48,748 nt of DNA from Sphingomonas sp. (GTDB lineage: Bacteria > Pseudomonadota > Alphaproteobacteria > Sphingomonadales > Sphingomonadaceae), in the NCBI RefSeq assembly GCF_013812825.1, contig NZ_JACCSU010000035.1, forward strand, positions 1-48,748. The letters are read 5' to 3'. Made by a program: the position numbers and the translations under genes. Each line of letters begins with the position of its first letter. Positions within the stretch are counted from its first letter, which is position 1. Shown in pieces: positions 16,276 to 25,799 of this stretch. A model generated the notes under the pieces. That model searched no databases. It was not told where the DNA came from and worked only from the letters and a program-made list of their open reading frames with translations.

Positions 16276-17391
16276 TTGGGCGAACGAGTATTGGTCACCG
16301 GGGGCGCGGGCTTCATCGGCCGCGCCGTCACCACCGAGCTTCTTGCCAGAGGCAACCAGGTTCGTGTTCTCGACAGCTTGATTGAGCAGGTTCACGGCGA
16401 CTGCGAGTACCCGCAAGACCTGCCTGCCGACGCCGAGCTGATCCGCGGCGACATCCGCAACAAGAACATCGTCGCTCGGGCGCTGAGGAACGTCGACAGC
16501 GTTGTCCACCTCGCCGCCGAAGTCGGTGTCGGTCAGTCGATGTACGCGGTCGAGCGTTACACCTCGGTCAACGAAGTCGGCTCGGCGGTGCTGTTCGAAG
16601 CGCTAATCGAGCAGCCTGTGCGGCGCGTCGTCACCGCTTCGTCGATGAGCATCTATGGCGAAGGCCTGTACGTCGATGCAGACGGCAATCGGGTCGAAGA
16701 CGCCGAGCGGCAGCCGCGCACCTCGTCCGACCAGAGCTGGGAGCCGCTCGACGCACAGGGCCGGCCGCTGCGACCGGTGCCGACGCCCGAATGGAAGCGC
16801 CCGAGCCTCTCGTCGATCTACGCGCTCGGCAAATATGTGCAGGAACGCCAGACGCTGATGATGACCCGCGCCTACGCAATGGAGGGCGTGTGCCTGCGCC
16901 TGTTCAATGTCTACGGTCCGGGCCAGGCGCTTTCCAACCCCTACACCGGCGTGCTTGCGATCTTCGCCTCGCGGCTCTTGAACGGCCAGCCGCCGTTGAT
17001 TTTCGAGGATGGCGAGCAGCGGCGGGACTTCGTCCATGTCGGCGACGTCGCGCGGGCGTTTGCCGATGCGCTCGTCTCCCCGCATGCCGATGGCGAGGTG
17101 TTCAACATCGGCTCGGGCAACGACCGCAGTGTCGCGAACGTGGCGGGCGCGCTCGCGCAGGCGATGAATTGCGACGGCGTTGGGCCGGAGATCGCCGGCA
17201 AGTCGCGCATCGGCGACATCCGCCACTGCTTCTGCGACGGCAGCAAGGCCGCCGCGCAGCTCGGTTTCACCGTGCGGGTGGATTTCCAGCAGGGTCTCGC
17301 CGAGCTTGCCGAGTGGGTCGCCAGCCAGACCGCCGACGACCGGGTCGACCAGGCCCGCGCCGAGCTCGAGGCGCGAGGGCTGGTCGCATGA
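16276..17391 (+). CDS. NAD-dependent epimerase/dehydratase (possible dTDP-L-rhamnose 4-epimerase type)
   Basis: This extended SDR has 371 residues and a TTG start with GGAAGAAGG upstream. The Rossmann motif is VTGGAGFIG at residues 7-15, and the active site shows TASSMSIYGEG and SIYALGKYVQ (YxxxK). The long insert after SIYGEG (DADGNRVEDAERQPRT and PTPEWKRPSLSS) resembles WbiB/Tll-type dTDP-L-rhamnose 4-epimerases, so 6-deoxy-talose formation is possible. It is the first gene of the polysaccharide locus. Its stop overlaps a 20-codon frame in ATGA. The substrate is not certain. Confidence 0.87.
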   Translation: MGERVLVTGGAGFIGRAVTTELLARGNQVRVLDSLIEQVHGDCEYPQDLPADAELIRGDIRNKNIVARALRNVDSVVHLAAEVGVGQSMYAVERYTSVNEVGSAVLFEALIEQPVRRVVTASSMSIYGEGLYVDADGNRVEDAERQPRTSSDQSWEPLDAQGRPLRPVPTPEWKRPSLSSIYALGKYVQERQTLMMTRAYAMEGVCLRLFNVYGPGQALSNPYTGVLAIFASRLLNGQPPLIFEDGEQRRDFVHVGDVARAFADALVSPHADGEVFNIGSGNDRSVANVAGALAQAMNCDGVGPEIAGKSRIGDIRHCFCDGSKAAAQLGFTVRVDFQQGLAELAEWVASQTADDRVDQARAELEARGLVA

Positions 17392-17450
17392 ACGCCCGGT
17401 CGATCAACATCACCCAAGTGGACCTTTTCGAAGCCGTCAGCACGCGCTGA
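17388..17450 (+). other. 20-codon frame coupled to the epimerase, possible stub of a displaced gene
   Basis: The frame reads MNARSINITQVDLFEAVSTR and stops. It starts in an ATGA overlap with the epimerase, exactly how real gene pairs in this locus are joined, yet ends after 20 codons and is followed six bases later by the codon-atypical glycosyltransferase. This is what the 5' end of a truncated or replaced gene would look like. A short leader or chance frame is the alternative. Confidence 0.3.
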
Positions 17451-17455
17451 TAACC

Positions 17456-18721
17456 ATGCAATCCATGTCCGCGAAGCGGGTCCTGTACCACATGGCCTAT
17501 CCCCAGCGCCTGGCGGGGGCCAACCGGGCAATGGTCCGTCTGGTGCGGAACCTTCCACCGGAATACGAGCCCGTCGTGGTGCTGACGGGCGAGGGAATGG
17601 CGGCGGACGAGTTTCGTGAAGCAGGCGTGGAAACCTGCGTCCGCAACCCGGGGCCGATGCTGAGCCGGTACGGAAAAGCCATGCTCCAGTGGTCCGCGAG
17701 CCAGACCGCGAAGGCGGCCGCTACCGAGCTGGTTCCGTATACGCTGCGAATGGTGCGCTTCATGCGCGCCAGGAACATCGCCCTGGTCCACGCGTCAGAC
17801 GGGCGCTCGGCGCTGCTGGTGGGCGCCGCCGCGCGGCTGGCCGGGCGGCCGCTGGTGACGCACGTGCACGGCGACCTTCCGTTCAGCGGAATCGGGGTGC
17901 TCCCGCTGCTCCATTTGTCGCACCGGATCGTCGCCTGCGCGCATGCGGTGGCGGCCGGACTTCCCGCGGCGGCCCGCCGCAAGACGACGGTGGTCCACTA
18001 CGGGACCGAGGACGTGGCGGAGGGAGTCGCCCCGGCTCCGTCCCTGGCCGCATACCGGGCCGACGGCCGGGTAGTCGTGGCGTGCATCGCGTCCGTGGTG
18101 CCCTTCAAGGGGCATGCGTACCTGCTGGACGCGGTGGCCGAGCTCAACGAGCGCGGCCTGCGCGACCGTGCCGTCTTCGTCTGCGTGGGCGACTTTCCGG
18201 AGGAGTACGGGGAGTACCAGCAGTGGCTGCTCCGTAAAAAGGCGGAGCGGAAGCTGGACAACGTGGTGTTCGCGGGCTGGCAGTCGGATCCGTTCGGATT
18301 CTACGCAGGCGCGGACCTGTGCGTGCTTCCGTCGGTTCGCTCGGCCCGGCTGGCCATGGGCAGCCGGGTGCTGGACGTGCGCGGGAACGAGGGGTTGCCG
18401 GTCAGCCACATCGAAGCCATGTGGTTCGGCCTTCCACTGGTAGCAACCGACATCGGCGGCGTGCGCGAGCTGGTGATCGAGGGCGTAAACGGAACCGTGG
18501 TCCCGCCGGGGGATGCCGGAGCCCTGGCCGGGGCGCTGGAAGCGCTGATCCGCGACCCGCAGCTGCGCGCGCGGATGGGTGCCGCGGCGCGCCCGATGGC
18601 GGAGCAGCGGTTCTCGCTCCGTGCCTTCGTCCAGGGCATCACGGACGTGTATGCCGGGTTGCTGGGCACCGGAGGCACGCGGGTGCAAGGGGAACCGGGC
18701 GGAGAGGCGGGGCGGGGATGA
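17456..18721 (+). CDS. GT4-family glycosyltransferase with atypical codon use
   Basis: The 421-residue protein has two Rossmann-like halves. The N-terminal acceptor part starts KRVLYHMAYPQRLAGANRAM. The C-terminal part has IASVVPFKGHAYLLDAVAEL (nucleotide-sugar binding) and GNEGLPVSHIEAMWFGLP, the EX7E motif of GT4 retaining enzymes. An alternative ATG is at 17465. Codon choice differs from neighbours: many GTG valines and GCG alanines, almost only GAC and TAC, whereas flanking genes use GTC widely and mix GAT/TAT. It probably adds one sugar of the repeat unit; donor and acceptor are unknown. Confidence 0.88.
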   Translation: MQSMSAKRVLYHMAYPQRLAGANRAMVRLVRNLPPEYEPVVVLTGEGMAADEFREAGVETCVRNPGPMLSRYGKAMLQWSASQTAKAAATELVPYTLRMVRFMRARNIALVHASDGRSALLVGAAARLAGRPLVTHVHGDLPFSGIGVLPLLHLSHRIVACAHAVAAGLPAAARRKTTVVHYGTEDVAEGVAPAPSLAAYRADGRVVVACIASVVPFKGHAYLLDAVAELNERGLRDRAVFVCVGDFPEEYGEYQQWLLRKKAERKLDNVVFAGWQSDPFGFYAGADLCVLPSVRSARLAMGSRVLDVRGNEGLPVSHIEAMWFGLPLVATDIGGVRELVIEGVNGTVVPPGDAGALAGALEALIRDPQLRARMGAAARPMAEQRFSLRAFVQGITDVYAGLLGTGGTRVQGEPGGEAGRG

Positions 18722-18835
18722 GCGCCGGAACGCCGCGCGCGGTATACAGCAATTTACTGTTGCCGGGGTCGGCGGAGCACCCTCCATCTAGCTTGCAAAG
18801 CCGATAGCCCAACTTCGCGGATGTGTTCCCCCATC

Positions 18836-18852
18836 CGGCCAATTTTTGGCCG
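18836..18852. terminator. Hairpin CGGCCAA-TTT-TTGGCCG, possible terminator
   Basis: A perfect 7-bp stem with a three-base loop lies 115 bp after the glycosyltransferase stop. There is no T run after the stem, so it may be a processing or partial terminator structure, or a dyad protein-binding site. Confidence 0.3.
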
Positions 18853-19025
18853 ATGTGGGATCGCACACGAGGCCTGCGAAAATAGGGTGCTTATTGCTGC
18901 GAACGACGGACGTGGCTCTCCGGCCTCAAAAATGACCCGGCTTCTCGCGAGACAAGTGCGGATTTCCGGGATAACTGCGTCTGGGACCAACAAAGTATCG
19001 AACGCGTCTCGGCGAGCGGATAAAC

Positions 19026-19041
19026 GAATGGTGCACCATTC
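19026..19041. promoter_or_regulatory. Perfect 16-bp palindrome GAATGGTGCACCATTC, candidate operator
   Basis: Two uninterrupted 8-bp half-sites, GAATGGTG and CACCATTC, lie 153 bp upstream of the dehydratase gene in non-coding DNA. A perfect 16-bp dyad is unlikely by chance in a gap this size and is the form bound by dimeric regulators. No second copy was noticed in the window. Confidence 0.4.
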
Positions 19042-19193
19042 CAGATCCGGCTCCCTGCGCGGCCGCGCTGATGCGGACGAGCAACAGCTGGCCGGAGAAG
19101 TGGAACCGATTTGTCACGCGGCCGTCATTGCCTCGGTATAGCGGCTCCGATAGGTTCGCGCCGCCGAGATCCTGAGAAAGAGGCGAAACTCGA

Positions 19194-21143
19194 GTGAACC
19201 CCGTCCTCAAATTCATCCGGCGGACTGCCGAGCTGCCGCGCGGCGCGCGAGCGGCCCTGGTGGCACTCATCGACATTGTCCTGTGCACGGCGGCGGCGCT
19301 GTTTGCCTTCTGGCTGCGGCTTGGCGAGTGGTACCTGTTCGACGAGCCGGTCCTGATTTTCCTGGCGATCGCGATCCCGACCTGGCTGACAATTGCGATC
19401 AGCACCAAGACGTACCGGTCGCTGGTCCGGTTTTCGGGCGCCGAAACCATCCGGCAATTGGCCATTCGCTGTGGCCTGATGTCGCTCGTGCTCGCGGTGA
19501 TCCTGGTGCCGTTGCGGGTGCAAGGCATCCCGCGGACGCTCGCCGTGCTGCATCCGCTGGTCTTCATGCTGGCGCTGGCCGGCAGCCGGCTGGGCCTCAG
19601 TTCGCTGCTGCTTCAAGCGCTTTACAGCGGGCCGCTGCGGCAGAAGCGCAAGCGAGTCCTGATTTACGGCGCCGGTTCGGCCGGGCAGCAGCTGGCCAAT
19701 TCGGTCCGCGAGGATCCGCAGATTCGGGTGATCGGGTTTGTCGATGAAAATCCGTTCCTGTCCAACCGTTCGGTCGAGGGAAAATCGATTTGGCACACCG
19801 ATGAGCTCGAGCGAATCCTCGCGCTTGAGGATGTCGACGAGGTCTTCCTTGCACTGTCGACCGCGAGCCGGTCGACGCGACGCCAGATCGTCGAACGCCT
19901 TCGGGTCAGCGCTCCCACCGTGCGAGTACGGATGCTTCCAAGCATCTCCGAGATCGCCTTCGAGCAGGTCTCGATCAACGACCTGCGCGACGTCCAGATC
20001 GAGGAGCTTCTCGGTCGAGACGAGGTCGCCCCCGATCCGGATCTGATGGTTCGCAACATCGCTGGAAAGTGCGTGATGGTCACGGGGGCCGGCGGATCGA
20101 TCGGCAGCGAGCTGTGCCGGCAGATCATCATCCAGCAACCGCAAACGCTCGTCCTGATCGAGCGGTCGGAGCACGCCCTTTATCTGATCGACGCCGAACT
20201 CAGGGAGCTCAAGGAGCGCGAAGGCCTGAACGTGCAAACCGTGCCCGAACTGGCCGATGTGGCTCTGCCCGCCGAATGCACTCGTGCCTTTGAAATGTGG
20301 CGCCCGGACACCGTGTTCCATGCCGCCGCCTACAAGCATGTTCCACTGATCGAGGGAAATCCCCTCCAGGGGATCCGCAACAACGTGTTCGGGACGTTGA
20401 ACGTCTGCCTGGCCGCCGAAGCGGTCGGGACCGGCACCTTCATCCTGGTGAGCACCGACAAGGCGGTTCGGCCAACCAGCGTCATGGGCGCGTCCAAACG
20501 GATCTGCGAGCTGATCATCCAGGCCCGGGCCAAAGCCCAGCCGGCAATGACCTACAGCGGCGTGCGATTTGGCAACGTGCTCGGTTCGAGCGGCTCGGTC
20601 GTCCCGCTGTTCCGGCGGCAGATCGAGAAGGGCGGGCCGGTCACCGTCACCCACGCGGACGTCACCCGCTATTTCATGACGATTCCCGAGGCGTCACAGC
20701 TCGTTATCCAGGCCGGGGCCCTGGCCGAGGACGGCGACATATTCCTCCTCGACATGGGCGATCCCGTCCGGGTCCGCGATCTTGCCCGCTCGATGATCGA
20801 GCTGAGCGGCCTGTCGGTCCGCGATGAATCCAATCCGGACGGGGACATCGAGATCACCGAAATCGGTCTTCGCCCGGGAGAGAAACTCTACGAGGAGCTG
20901 CTGATCCAGGAGGGCGGACATCCGACTTCGCATCCGCGGATCGTCCGGGCGCGGGAGTCGATGATCGACTGGCTTCATCTTCAGCAGCGCCTGCAGAAGC
21001 TCGGCGAAGCGATTGATCAGGGTCATGAAGACAATGCGATGAATCTGCTTCGTCTGCTGGTTCCGGGCTACCCAGGAATGCCCGAGGAGCGCGTGACGCC
21101 GCCGATCGATCCGCCGCTCGAGCGCAACGTATCGATGAACTAG
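19194..21143 (+). CDS. CapD/PglF/WbpM-type membrane nucleotide-sugar 4,6-dehydratase
   Basis: From a GTG start (SD-like GAAAGAGG upstream) this 649-residue protein has four N-terminal transmembrane helices, a first Rossmann domain with GAGSAGQQ near residue 159, and a catalytic SDR domain with [10 protein letters not shown] near 297 and YKHVPL. The segment [17 protein letters not shown] has Met in place of the usual active-site Tyr, the hallmark of this subfamily. Members convert UDP-GlcNAc to a 4-keto-6-deoxy sugar, the first step to bacillosamine, QuiNAc or FucNAc. With the DegT aminotransferase and PglC-like transferase it suggests a 4-amino-4,6-dideoxy first sugar. Its stop overlaps the convergent stop of the next gene. 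Confidence 0.93.
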   Translation: MNPVLKFIRRTAELPRGARAALVALIDIVLCTAAALFAFWLRLGEWYLFDEPVLIFLAIAIPTWLTIAISTKTYRSLVRFSGAETIRQLAIRCGLMSLVLAVILVPLRVQGIPRTLAVLHPLVFMLALAGSRLGLSSLLLQALYSGPLRQKRKRVLIYGAGSAGQQLANSVREDPQIRVIGFVDENPFLSNRSVEGKSIWHTDELERILALEDVDEVFLALSTASRSTRRQIVERLRVSAPTVRVRMLPSISEIAFEQVSINDLRDVQIEELLGRDEVAPDPDLMVRNIAGKCVMVTGAGGSIGSELCRQIIIQQPQTLVLIERSEHALYLIDAELRELKEREGLNVQTVPELADVALPAECTRAFEMWRPDTVFHAAAYKHVPLIEGNPLQGIRNNVFGTLNVCLAAEAVGTGTFILVSTDKAVRPTSVMGASKRICELIIQARAKAQPAMTYSGVRFGNVLGSSGSVVPLFRRQIEKGGPVTVTHADVTRYFMTIPEASQLVIQAGALAEDGDIFLLDMGDPVRVRDLARSMIELSGLSVRDESNPDGDIEITEIGLRPGEKLYEELLIQEGGHPTSHPRIVRARESMIDWLHLQQRLQKLGEAIDQGHEDNAMNLLRLLVPGYPGMPEERVTPPIDPPLERNVSMN

Positions 21144-22114
21144 GCGGGCGCGGCGGCCGCGGCCAGCTCCCGGAAATAGGCAATGGTGTGGCGCAACCCG
21201 TCCTCGAGCGGAGTCCGAGCTTGCCACCCAAGCAGGGTGCGGGCCTTGGTGATGTCGGGCTTGCGCTGCCGCGGGTCGTCGGCCGGAAGCTTGGCGTGGA
21301 CCAGGTCGGAGTCCGAACCGGTAATCGCAATCACCTGCTGGGCAAGTTCCGCAATGGTGAATTCCACGGGATTGCCGAGGTTGATCGGGCCGGTGACGTC
21401 GTTGGGCGACTGCATCAGCGCGATCAGTCCATCGATCAGATCGTCGACATAACAGAAGGAGCGGGTCTGCTCGCCGTCGCCGTAGATGGTAATCGGCTCG
21501 CCGTTGAGCGCCTGGATAATGAAGTTCGAGACCACCCGCCCGTCGGCCGGGTGCATCCTCGGCCCGTAGGTATTGAAGATGCGCGCGACCTTGATCCGCA
21601 GCCGGTGCTGGCGGAAATAATCGAAGAACAGGGTTTCGGCGCACCGCTTGCCCTCGTCGTAGCAGGAACGCGGGCCGATCGGGTTCACATTGCCCCAATA
21701 TTCCTCCGTTTGAGGATGGACCGCGGGATCGCCGTAGACCTCGCTGGTCGAGGCCTGGAGGATCTTGCAGCCGAGGCGCTTGGCGAGCCCCAGCATGTTG
21801 ATCGCGCCGTGCACCGAGGTCTTGGTCGTCTGGACCGGGTCGTGCTGGTAATGGATTGGGGAGGCCGGGCAGGCGAGGTTATAGATTTCGTCCACCTCGA
21901 CGAACAGCGGGAAGGTGACGTCGTGCCGCAGGAACTCGAAGTGCGGCTGCCCGAGCAGGTGGGCGACATTCTGCTTGGTCCCGGTGAACAGATTGTCGAC
22001 GCAAAGAACCTCATGGCCCTCATCGACCAGCCGTTCACACAGGTGCGAGCCGAGAAAGCCAGCGCCCCCCGTCACCATCACCCACTTGCGTAAGCTGTAT
22101 CCCGCTCGCGCCAT
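21140..22114 (-). CDS. uxs: UDP-glucuronate decarboxylase (UDP-xylose synthase)
   Basis: The 324-residue protein starts at ATG 22114. It has [25 protein letters not shown] (the UXS/ArnA arginine-serine region), STSEVYGDP, and [11 protein letters not shown] with Yxxx[19 protein letters not shown] and the [15 protein letters not shown] motif are characteristic of UXS. It converts UDP-glucuronate to UDP-xylose. UDP-glucose dehydrogenase, which would supply the substrate, is not in the window. The gene is convergent with the dehydratase: the two TAG stops share the palindrome CTAG. Confidence 0.93.
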   Translation of the reverse strand: MARAGYSLRKWVMVTGGAGFLGSHLCERLVDEGHEVLCVDNLFTGTKQNVAHLLGQPHFEFLRHDVTFPLFVEVDEIYNLACPASPIHYQHDPVQTTKTSVHGAINMLGLAKRLGCKILQASTSEVYGDPAVHPQTEEYWGNVNPIGPRSCYDEGKRCAETLFFDYFRQHRLRIKVARIFNTYGPRMHPADGRVVSNFIIQALNGEPITIYGDGEQTRSFCYVDDLIDGLIALMQSPNDVTGPINLGNPVEFTIAELAQQVIAITGSDSDLVHAKLPADDPRQRKPDITKARTLLGWQARTPLEDGLRHTIAYFRELAAAAAPA

Positions 22115-22206
22115 TGTCGAATTACTCCAGACCCCTTCGCGCCAGCCTATGGAGATCGGCTCCTGGGGCCGCAAGACCCTGTGGCTTGACAAGGCCAAGG
22201 CAAGTG

Positions 22207-23016
22207 ATGAAGCCCCCCGCCAATCCCCGCCGTGCCTTTTTCCCGGGCAGCCAGTTCAAGTTGGAGCCGCGCGAGCGTATGCGTTCCTTCCTCGCCCGTC
22301 ACCTGACGACTTTAGGGCAACAATTCACCGGGCTTCAGGGGCTGATCCCCGAACTCGGGCCAGACGACAGGGAATTGCTGGCCGCCGCTCGCGGGCTGTC
22401 GATGACCTCGCCGATCGCGCGATGGGAGTTCATCCAGGCGATCCGCCACGTCGAGGCCAACGGCATCGCCGGTGACATCGTCGAGTGCGGCGTGTGGCGG
22501 GGCGGACATCTCGTCATCGCCGGATTGCTGAGACAGCGCCTGGGCTTCGACCGTCAAATCTGGGCGTTCGACACATTTGCCGGAATGACCGCGCCCAGCG
22601 AGGCCGACTTCAAACCGGGCGAAGATCTGGACGTAAAAAGGAAGTACGCCACCCTGGACCGGGGCGATCGGAACGAATGGTGCCTTGCGTCCGAGGAGGA
22701 GGTCCTGCGTAACTTCGAGGCCCGCGTCGGCAACCGCGATCTCAAAACGATCAAGGGCCCGGTGGAAGAGACCCTGGCGAAACCAGAAAACCTGCCAGAG
22801 CGCATCGCGATCCTGCGCCTGGACACCGACTTTTATGAAAGCACCAAGGCGGAACTGAACATTCTCTACCCTCGCCTGTCGCCGGGCGGAGTGATGATTG
22901 TGGACGATTATGGCGAATGGGCCGGAGCCCGCAAAGCGGTTGACGAATATTTTGCCGGGCAGCCCATCTGGCTGCACTATGTGACCCAGTCCGTCCGGTT
23001 GATGATCAAACCATGA
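22207..23016 (+). CDS. TylF/MycF-like class I methyltransferase
   Basis: This 269-residue protein has [12 protein letters not shown] (SAM-binding motif), [20 protein letters not shown] and [14 protein letters not shown], the metal-binding Asp pair of the macrocin O-methyltransferase family. TylF-type enzymes methylate sugar hydroxyls with Mg2+. It is thus a candidate for O-methylating a sugar of the polymer. I chose ATG 22207; a longer TTG frame from 22114 would overlap the UXS start. The stop overlaps the next gene by 4 bp. Confidence 0.87.
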   Translation: MKPPANPRRAFFPGSQFKLEPRERMRSFLARHLTTLGQQFTGLQGLIPELGPDDRELLAAARGLSMTSPIARWEFIQAIRHVEANGIAGDIVECGVWRGGHLVIAGLLRQRLGFDRQIWAFDTFAGMTAPSEADFKPGEDLDVKRKYATLDRGDRNEWCLASEEEVLRNFEARVGNRDLKTIKGPVEETLAKPENLPERIAILRLDTDFYESTKAELNILYPRLSPGGVMIVDDYGEWAGARKAVDEYFAGQPIWLHYVTQSVRLMIKP

Positions 23017-24638
23017 GCACACGCCCGTCTCCCAGGCCATCGTGGACATTGCGAAGCGCAGCCGCCGTCGACACGCAGTCGGTCCCGCGTGTCTTTCAGG
23101 TGGTGCTAATAGCCTATGTCCTGTTGACCGGCGAGCTCGTCAAAGGCGTTCAGGCGGCGCTGTTCGGCCTTCAAGGGGGTGGGGACGCGGCGTTTACCGC
23201 GGCCACTGTCATCGCCGTCGCGACTGACCTCGCTCGGATTGCTCCACTTCTCTATTATGCCCGACATCCGCTCGGGATCCTCCATCCGCTCATCCTGACG
23301 GCGGTCCTTTGGCCGTTGCTGGTCGCGATGCCTCGAACCATCGAGGAGCTAGGCGGATTTGGCGGACTGCTGCTCGGCGAACAGGTTGGCCCACCCTTTT
23401 ATTCGGGTTTGGGATGGCTGCCGGGCCCAGAAATTTGGCAGGCGGTGGCGTGGTCCAACCTGTGCGAGCTGATCGCGCTGCTGTCGATTTATGTCGGATA
23501 TTCCCTGGTCCGCGACCGCCGCGTGATCGCGGCCAATAGCGCGACGCGGGGGGTGAAAAAGGAGTTCGACGGCAAGCGTCTCCGCATACTGGCAATCGGC
23601 CTCATCGCCGTCAGCGTGGGCGTCCTTCTGGTCCTGATCTCGCTCCGCGGCGGACTTGCTCTGCATTTGGCGGACATGGCTCGCGGCCGGTTTCGCTCCA
23701 TGGCCGGGCTCGGCCCACTCGTCGCAGCGGTCGACCTGGGTCTTATCGCCCTAATCGTCTGGGTGGCGGCGCGGCCTAATGATGTCAAACGGCCGATCTT
23801 CCTCATCCTGATGATTGGTGCTGCCGTCGCCCAGTTCATCAGCAACGGCGCTCGTACCTCCGCGTTTGTAGTCTTCATGCTCGTCGGCCTCACCTGGGCA
23901 TTGCGGACACGGCGAATCCCCTGGCGCATCGCGCTGATCATGATGCCCGTTTTCTTTCTGTCGCTTGGAGCGCTGAACATCATCCGGTCGTCGGGTCTCG
24001 TCGGCGAAACCGCGGCGGAAGCGATTCAGGGGACCAATACCCGCGATATCTTGAGCCAGGCCCAGGAAGAAATTGACCTTCGGCGGTCCGTGCAATCGAC
24101 CGTGCCGGTAATCTGGGAAGGTCACCACCTGATGGGTGGTCCGCTCTGGGGATCGACCTACGCCGCCGCGGTCCTTGCTTTCGTTCCTCGTTGGATATGG
24201 TCGGAGAAGCCGCGAGGGCCGGGCTCGATCTACGCCCAGACCTTTCTCGGCGAAGTCCGGGAGGGAATGGCTGTCCCCGTCAACTCTACGGCCGAGGAAT
24301 ATTGGAACTTCGGTATCCTCGGCGTGATCCTGATTTCCGTTCTGTATGGAGCGCTCATCCATCACGCGCACAACTTCTACATCCGGAGCCCCGACAATCC
24401 ATTCGTCGTGACCGCCTTCGCATTGTTCGTGTCGTCCTTTAGCCCGTCGACCGACCAGCTTGTGCTCTTCCAGCAGCAGGTGGTGATGTTACTGATGGTC
24501 CTTGGAGTCGCGTCATTGTTCGCGTCGAGATGGCGAAGCGACACGTCCCACTATTCACCCTCGTATCGGGCGGCTCTAAGCAGGCCTCATGCGCTTCCTT
24601 ACCGCCGACCCGAGGCCAGTACTCCGGCTGGATCCTGA
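23013..24638 (+). CDS. Wzy-like O-antigen/polysaccharide polymerase
   Basis: The 541-residue integral membrane protein has about ten to twelve hydrophobic segments and a long extracytoplasmic stretch around residues 350-430, with VPRWIWSEKPRGPGS and NSTAEEYWNFGILGVI. The latter is a pattern common in OSR-type polymerases. Such proteins polymerise undecaprenyl-linked repeat units in the periplasm. Sequence conservation is low in this class, so the call rests on topology, that motif and its position between glycosyltransferases and a flippase. The basic tail (RRPEAS) is cytoplasmic. Confidence 0.8.
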   Translation: MSTRPSPRPSWTLRSAAAVDTQSVPRVFQVVLIAYVLLTGELVKGVQAALFGLQGGGDAAFTAATVIAVATDLARIAPLLYYARHPLGILHPLILTAVLWPLLVAMPRTIEELGGFGGLLLGEQVGPPFYSGLGWLPGPEIWQAVAWSNLCELIALLSIYVGYSLVRDRRVIAANSATRGVKKEFDGKRLRILAIGLIAVSVGVLLVLISLRGGLALHLADMARGRFRSMAGLGPLVAAVDLGLIALIVWVAARPNDVKRPIFLILMIGAAVAQFISNGARTSAFVVFMLVGLTWALRTRRIPWRIALIMMPVFFLSLGALNIIRSSGLVGETAAEAIQGTNTRDILSQAQEEIDLRRSVQSTVPVIWEGHHLMGGPLWGSTYAAAVLAFVPRWIWSEKPRGPGSIYAQTFLGEVREGMAVPVNSTAEEYWNFGILGVILISVLYGALIHHAHNFYIRSPDNPFVVTAFALFVSSFSPSTDQLVLFQQQVVMLLMVLGVASLFASRWRSDTSHYSPSYRAALSRPHALPYRRPEASTPAGS

Positions 24639-25799
24639 ATGGGCCATCCGACGCCCCGCAAACCCAGAGTCCTGCACGTGCTGAAGAGTCTGCCGCTGGG
24701 CGGAATCGAGACTTGGCTGATGCACGTCTTGCGCCGTGACCGGGATTCCTTCGTCCAGCACGAGCTGTTGCTGATGGTGGAGGAGCCCGGAGTCTATGAA
24801 CCGGAGGCGAGAGAGCTCGGGATCACGATCCACAAGCTGCCGAAAACGGGCAACTGGCTGCGGTGGTTCGCGGACCTTCGGAGATTCCTCAAGGCTGAGG
24901 GCCCTTTCGACCTGGTTCATTCCCACGCGGCCTATGCGGTCGGAGCGCCGATCGTCGCGATCGCCGCGCTGGCCGGAGTCCCGAGCCGGATCGCCCATCA
25001 GCATGAGGCGCGCAGCCTCGGCGCGGATTTCCAGTCGCTGCGCCAGCGGCTGATCCGGCGCGGTGCGATGTCGCTTTACCCGTGGGCGGCCACCCGGCGG
25101 ATCGGAATAACGGAAACCGCCATCGAGGAAATCGCCGGCAAGGCCTGGCGCCGGAAAAAGGACTGCTCGATCCTGCTCTACGGCTTCGACTATTCAAACT
25201 TGGATGGTGCCGCGGACCGGGCCCGGGCCTTGCGAAGCGACCTCGGACTCGACGCCAGCCATCGAGTGATCGGTCATGTCGGCCGCTTCGCCCCGGTGAA
25301 GAATCACCCGTTTCTGCTGCGGACGTTCGCCAAGGTTGCCCAAGCCGATCCGACGGTTCGGCTCGTCCTGGTTGGGGAAGGTTCGCTCGAACCCGAAATG
25401 AAAACGCTCGCACGGGATCTCGGGGTCGGCGACCAGGTCCGCTTTGCCAGCTCGACCCAAGACATCGCGGCGTACATGGCCTTGTTCGACCTGTTCCTTT
25501 TTCCGTCGTTCAGCGAAGGCCTCGGAATTGTATGCGTCGAGGCGCAGGCCGCGGGAACTCGCGTGCTGGCGTCCGATACCGTGCCTCGCGAGGCGGCTGT
25601 CGTGCCCGACGGAGTCGAGTTTCTGCCGCTGGCGAAGGGGGAGGAGGCGTGGGCGGCACGGGTCCGCGAACTGCTTGCCCTGCCGAAGCCCGACCCCATG
25701 GAGTGGCGTCGCCAGGTCGAGCAAAGTGCATTCGGCCTCGATCGATGCGTCCGCGACCTGCACGATATCTACCGCGAGCAGATCAGTTCACGCGCATGA
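24639..25799 (+). CDS. GT4-family glycosyltransferase
   Basis: The ATG follows the polymerase stop directly. The 386-residue protein begins RVLHVLKSLPLGGIETWLM, typical of GT4 N-domains. VIGHVGRFAPVKNH is the donor-binding region, and FSEGLGIVCVEAQAAGT has the EX7E motif. Inverting use is not expected since GT4 enzymes retain configuration. It overlaps the next glycosyltransferase start in ATGA. Donor sugar unknown. Confidence 0.9.
   Translation: MGHPTPRKPRVLHVLKSLPLGGIETWLMHVLRRDRDSFVQHELLLMVEEPGVYEPEARELGITIHKLPKTGNWLRWFADLRRFLKAEGPFDLVHSHAAYAVGAPIVAIAALAGVPSRIAHQHEARSLGADFQSLRQRLIRRGAMSLYPWAATRRIGITETAIEEIAGKAWRRKKDCSILLYGFDYSNLDGAADRARALRSDLGLDASHRVIGHVGRFAPVKNHPFLLRTFAKVAQADPTVRLVLVGEGSLEPEMKTLARDLGVGDQVRFASSTQDIAAYMALFDLFLFPSFSEGLGIVCVEAQAAGTRVLASDTVPREAAVVPDGVEFLPLAKGEEAWAARVRELLALPKPDPMEWRRQVEQSAFGLDRCVRDLHDIYREQISSRA

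Larger units (their letters stand above)
18722..19193. other. 472-bp non-coding gap upstream of the 4,6-dehydratase gene
   Basis: No convincing gene is present. A 106-codon frame (18821-19141) has no recognisable fold and no ribosome site. The gap holds a 7-bp-stem hairpin (18836-18852) and a perfect 16-bp palindrome (19026-19041), listed separately. It is one of the two long gaps in the locus and probably carries the promoter and control region of the gene at 19194, though no strong -35/-10 pair is visible. Confidence 0.6.

Noticed and set aside
18821-19141. 106-codon frame in the gap before the dehydratase
   Set aside because: No homologue, no Shine-Dalgarno, and the palindrome at 19026 lies within it, favouring a control region.
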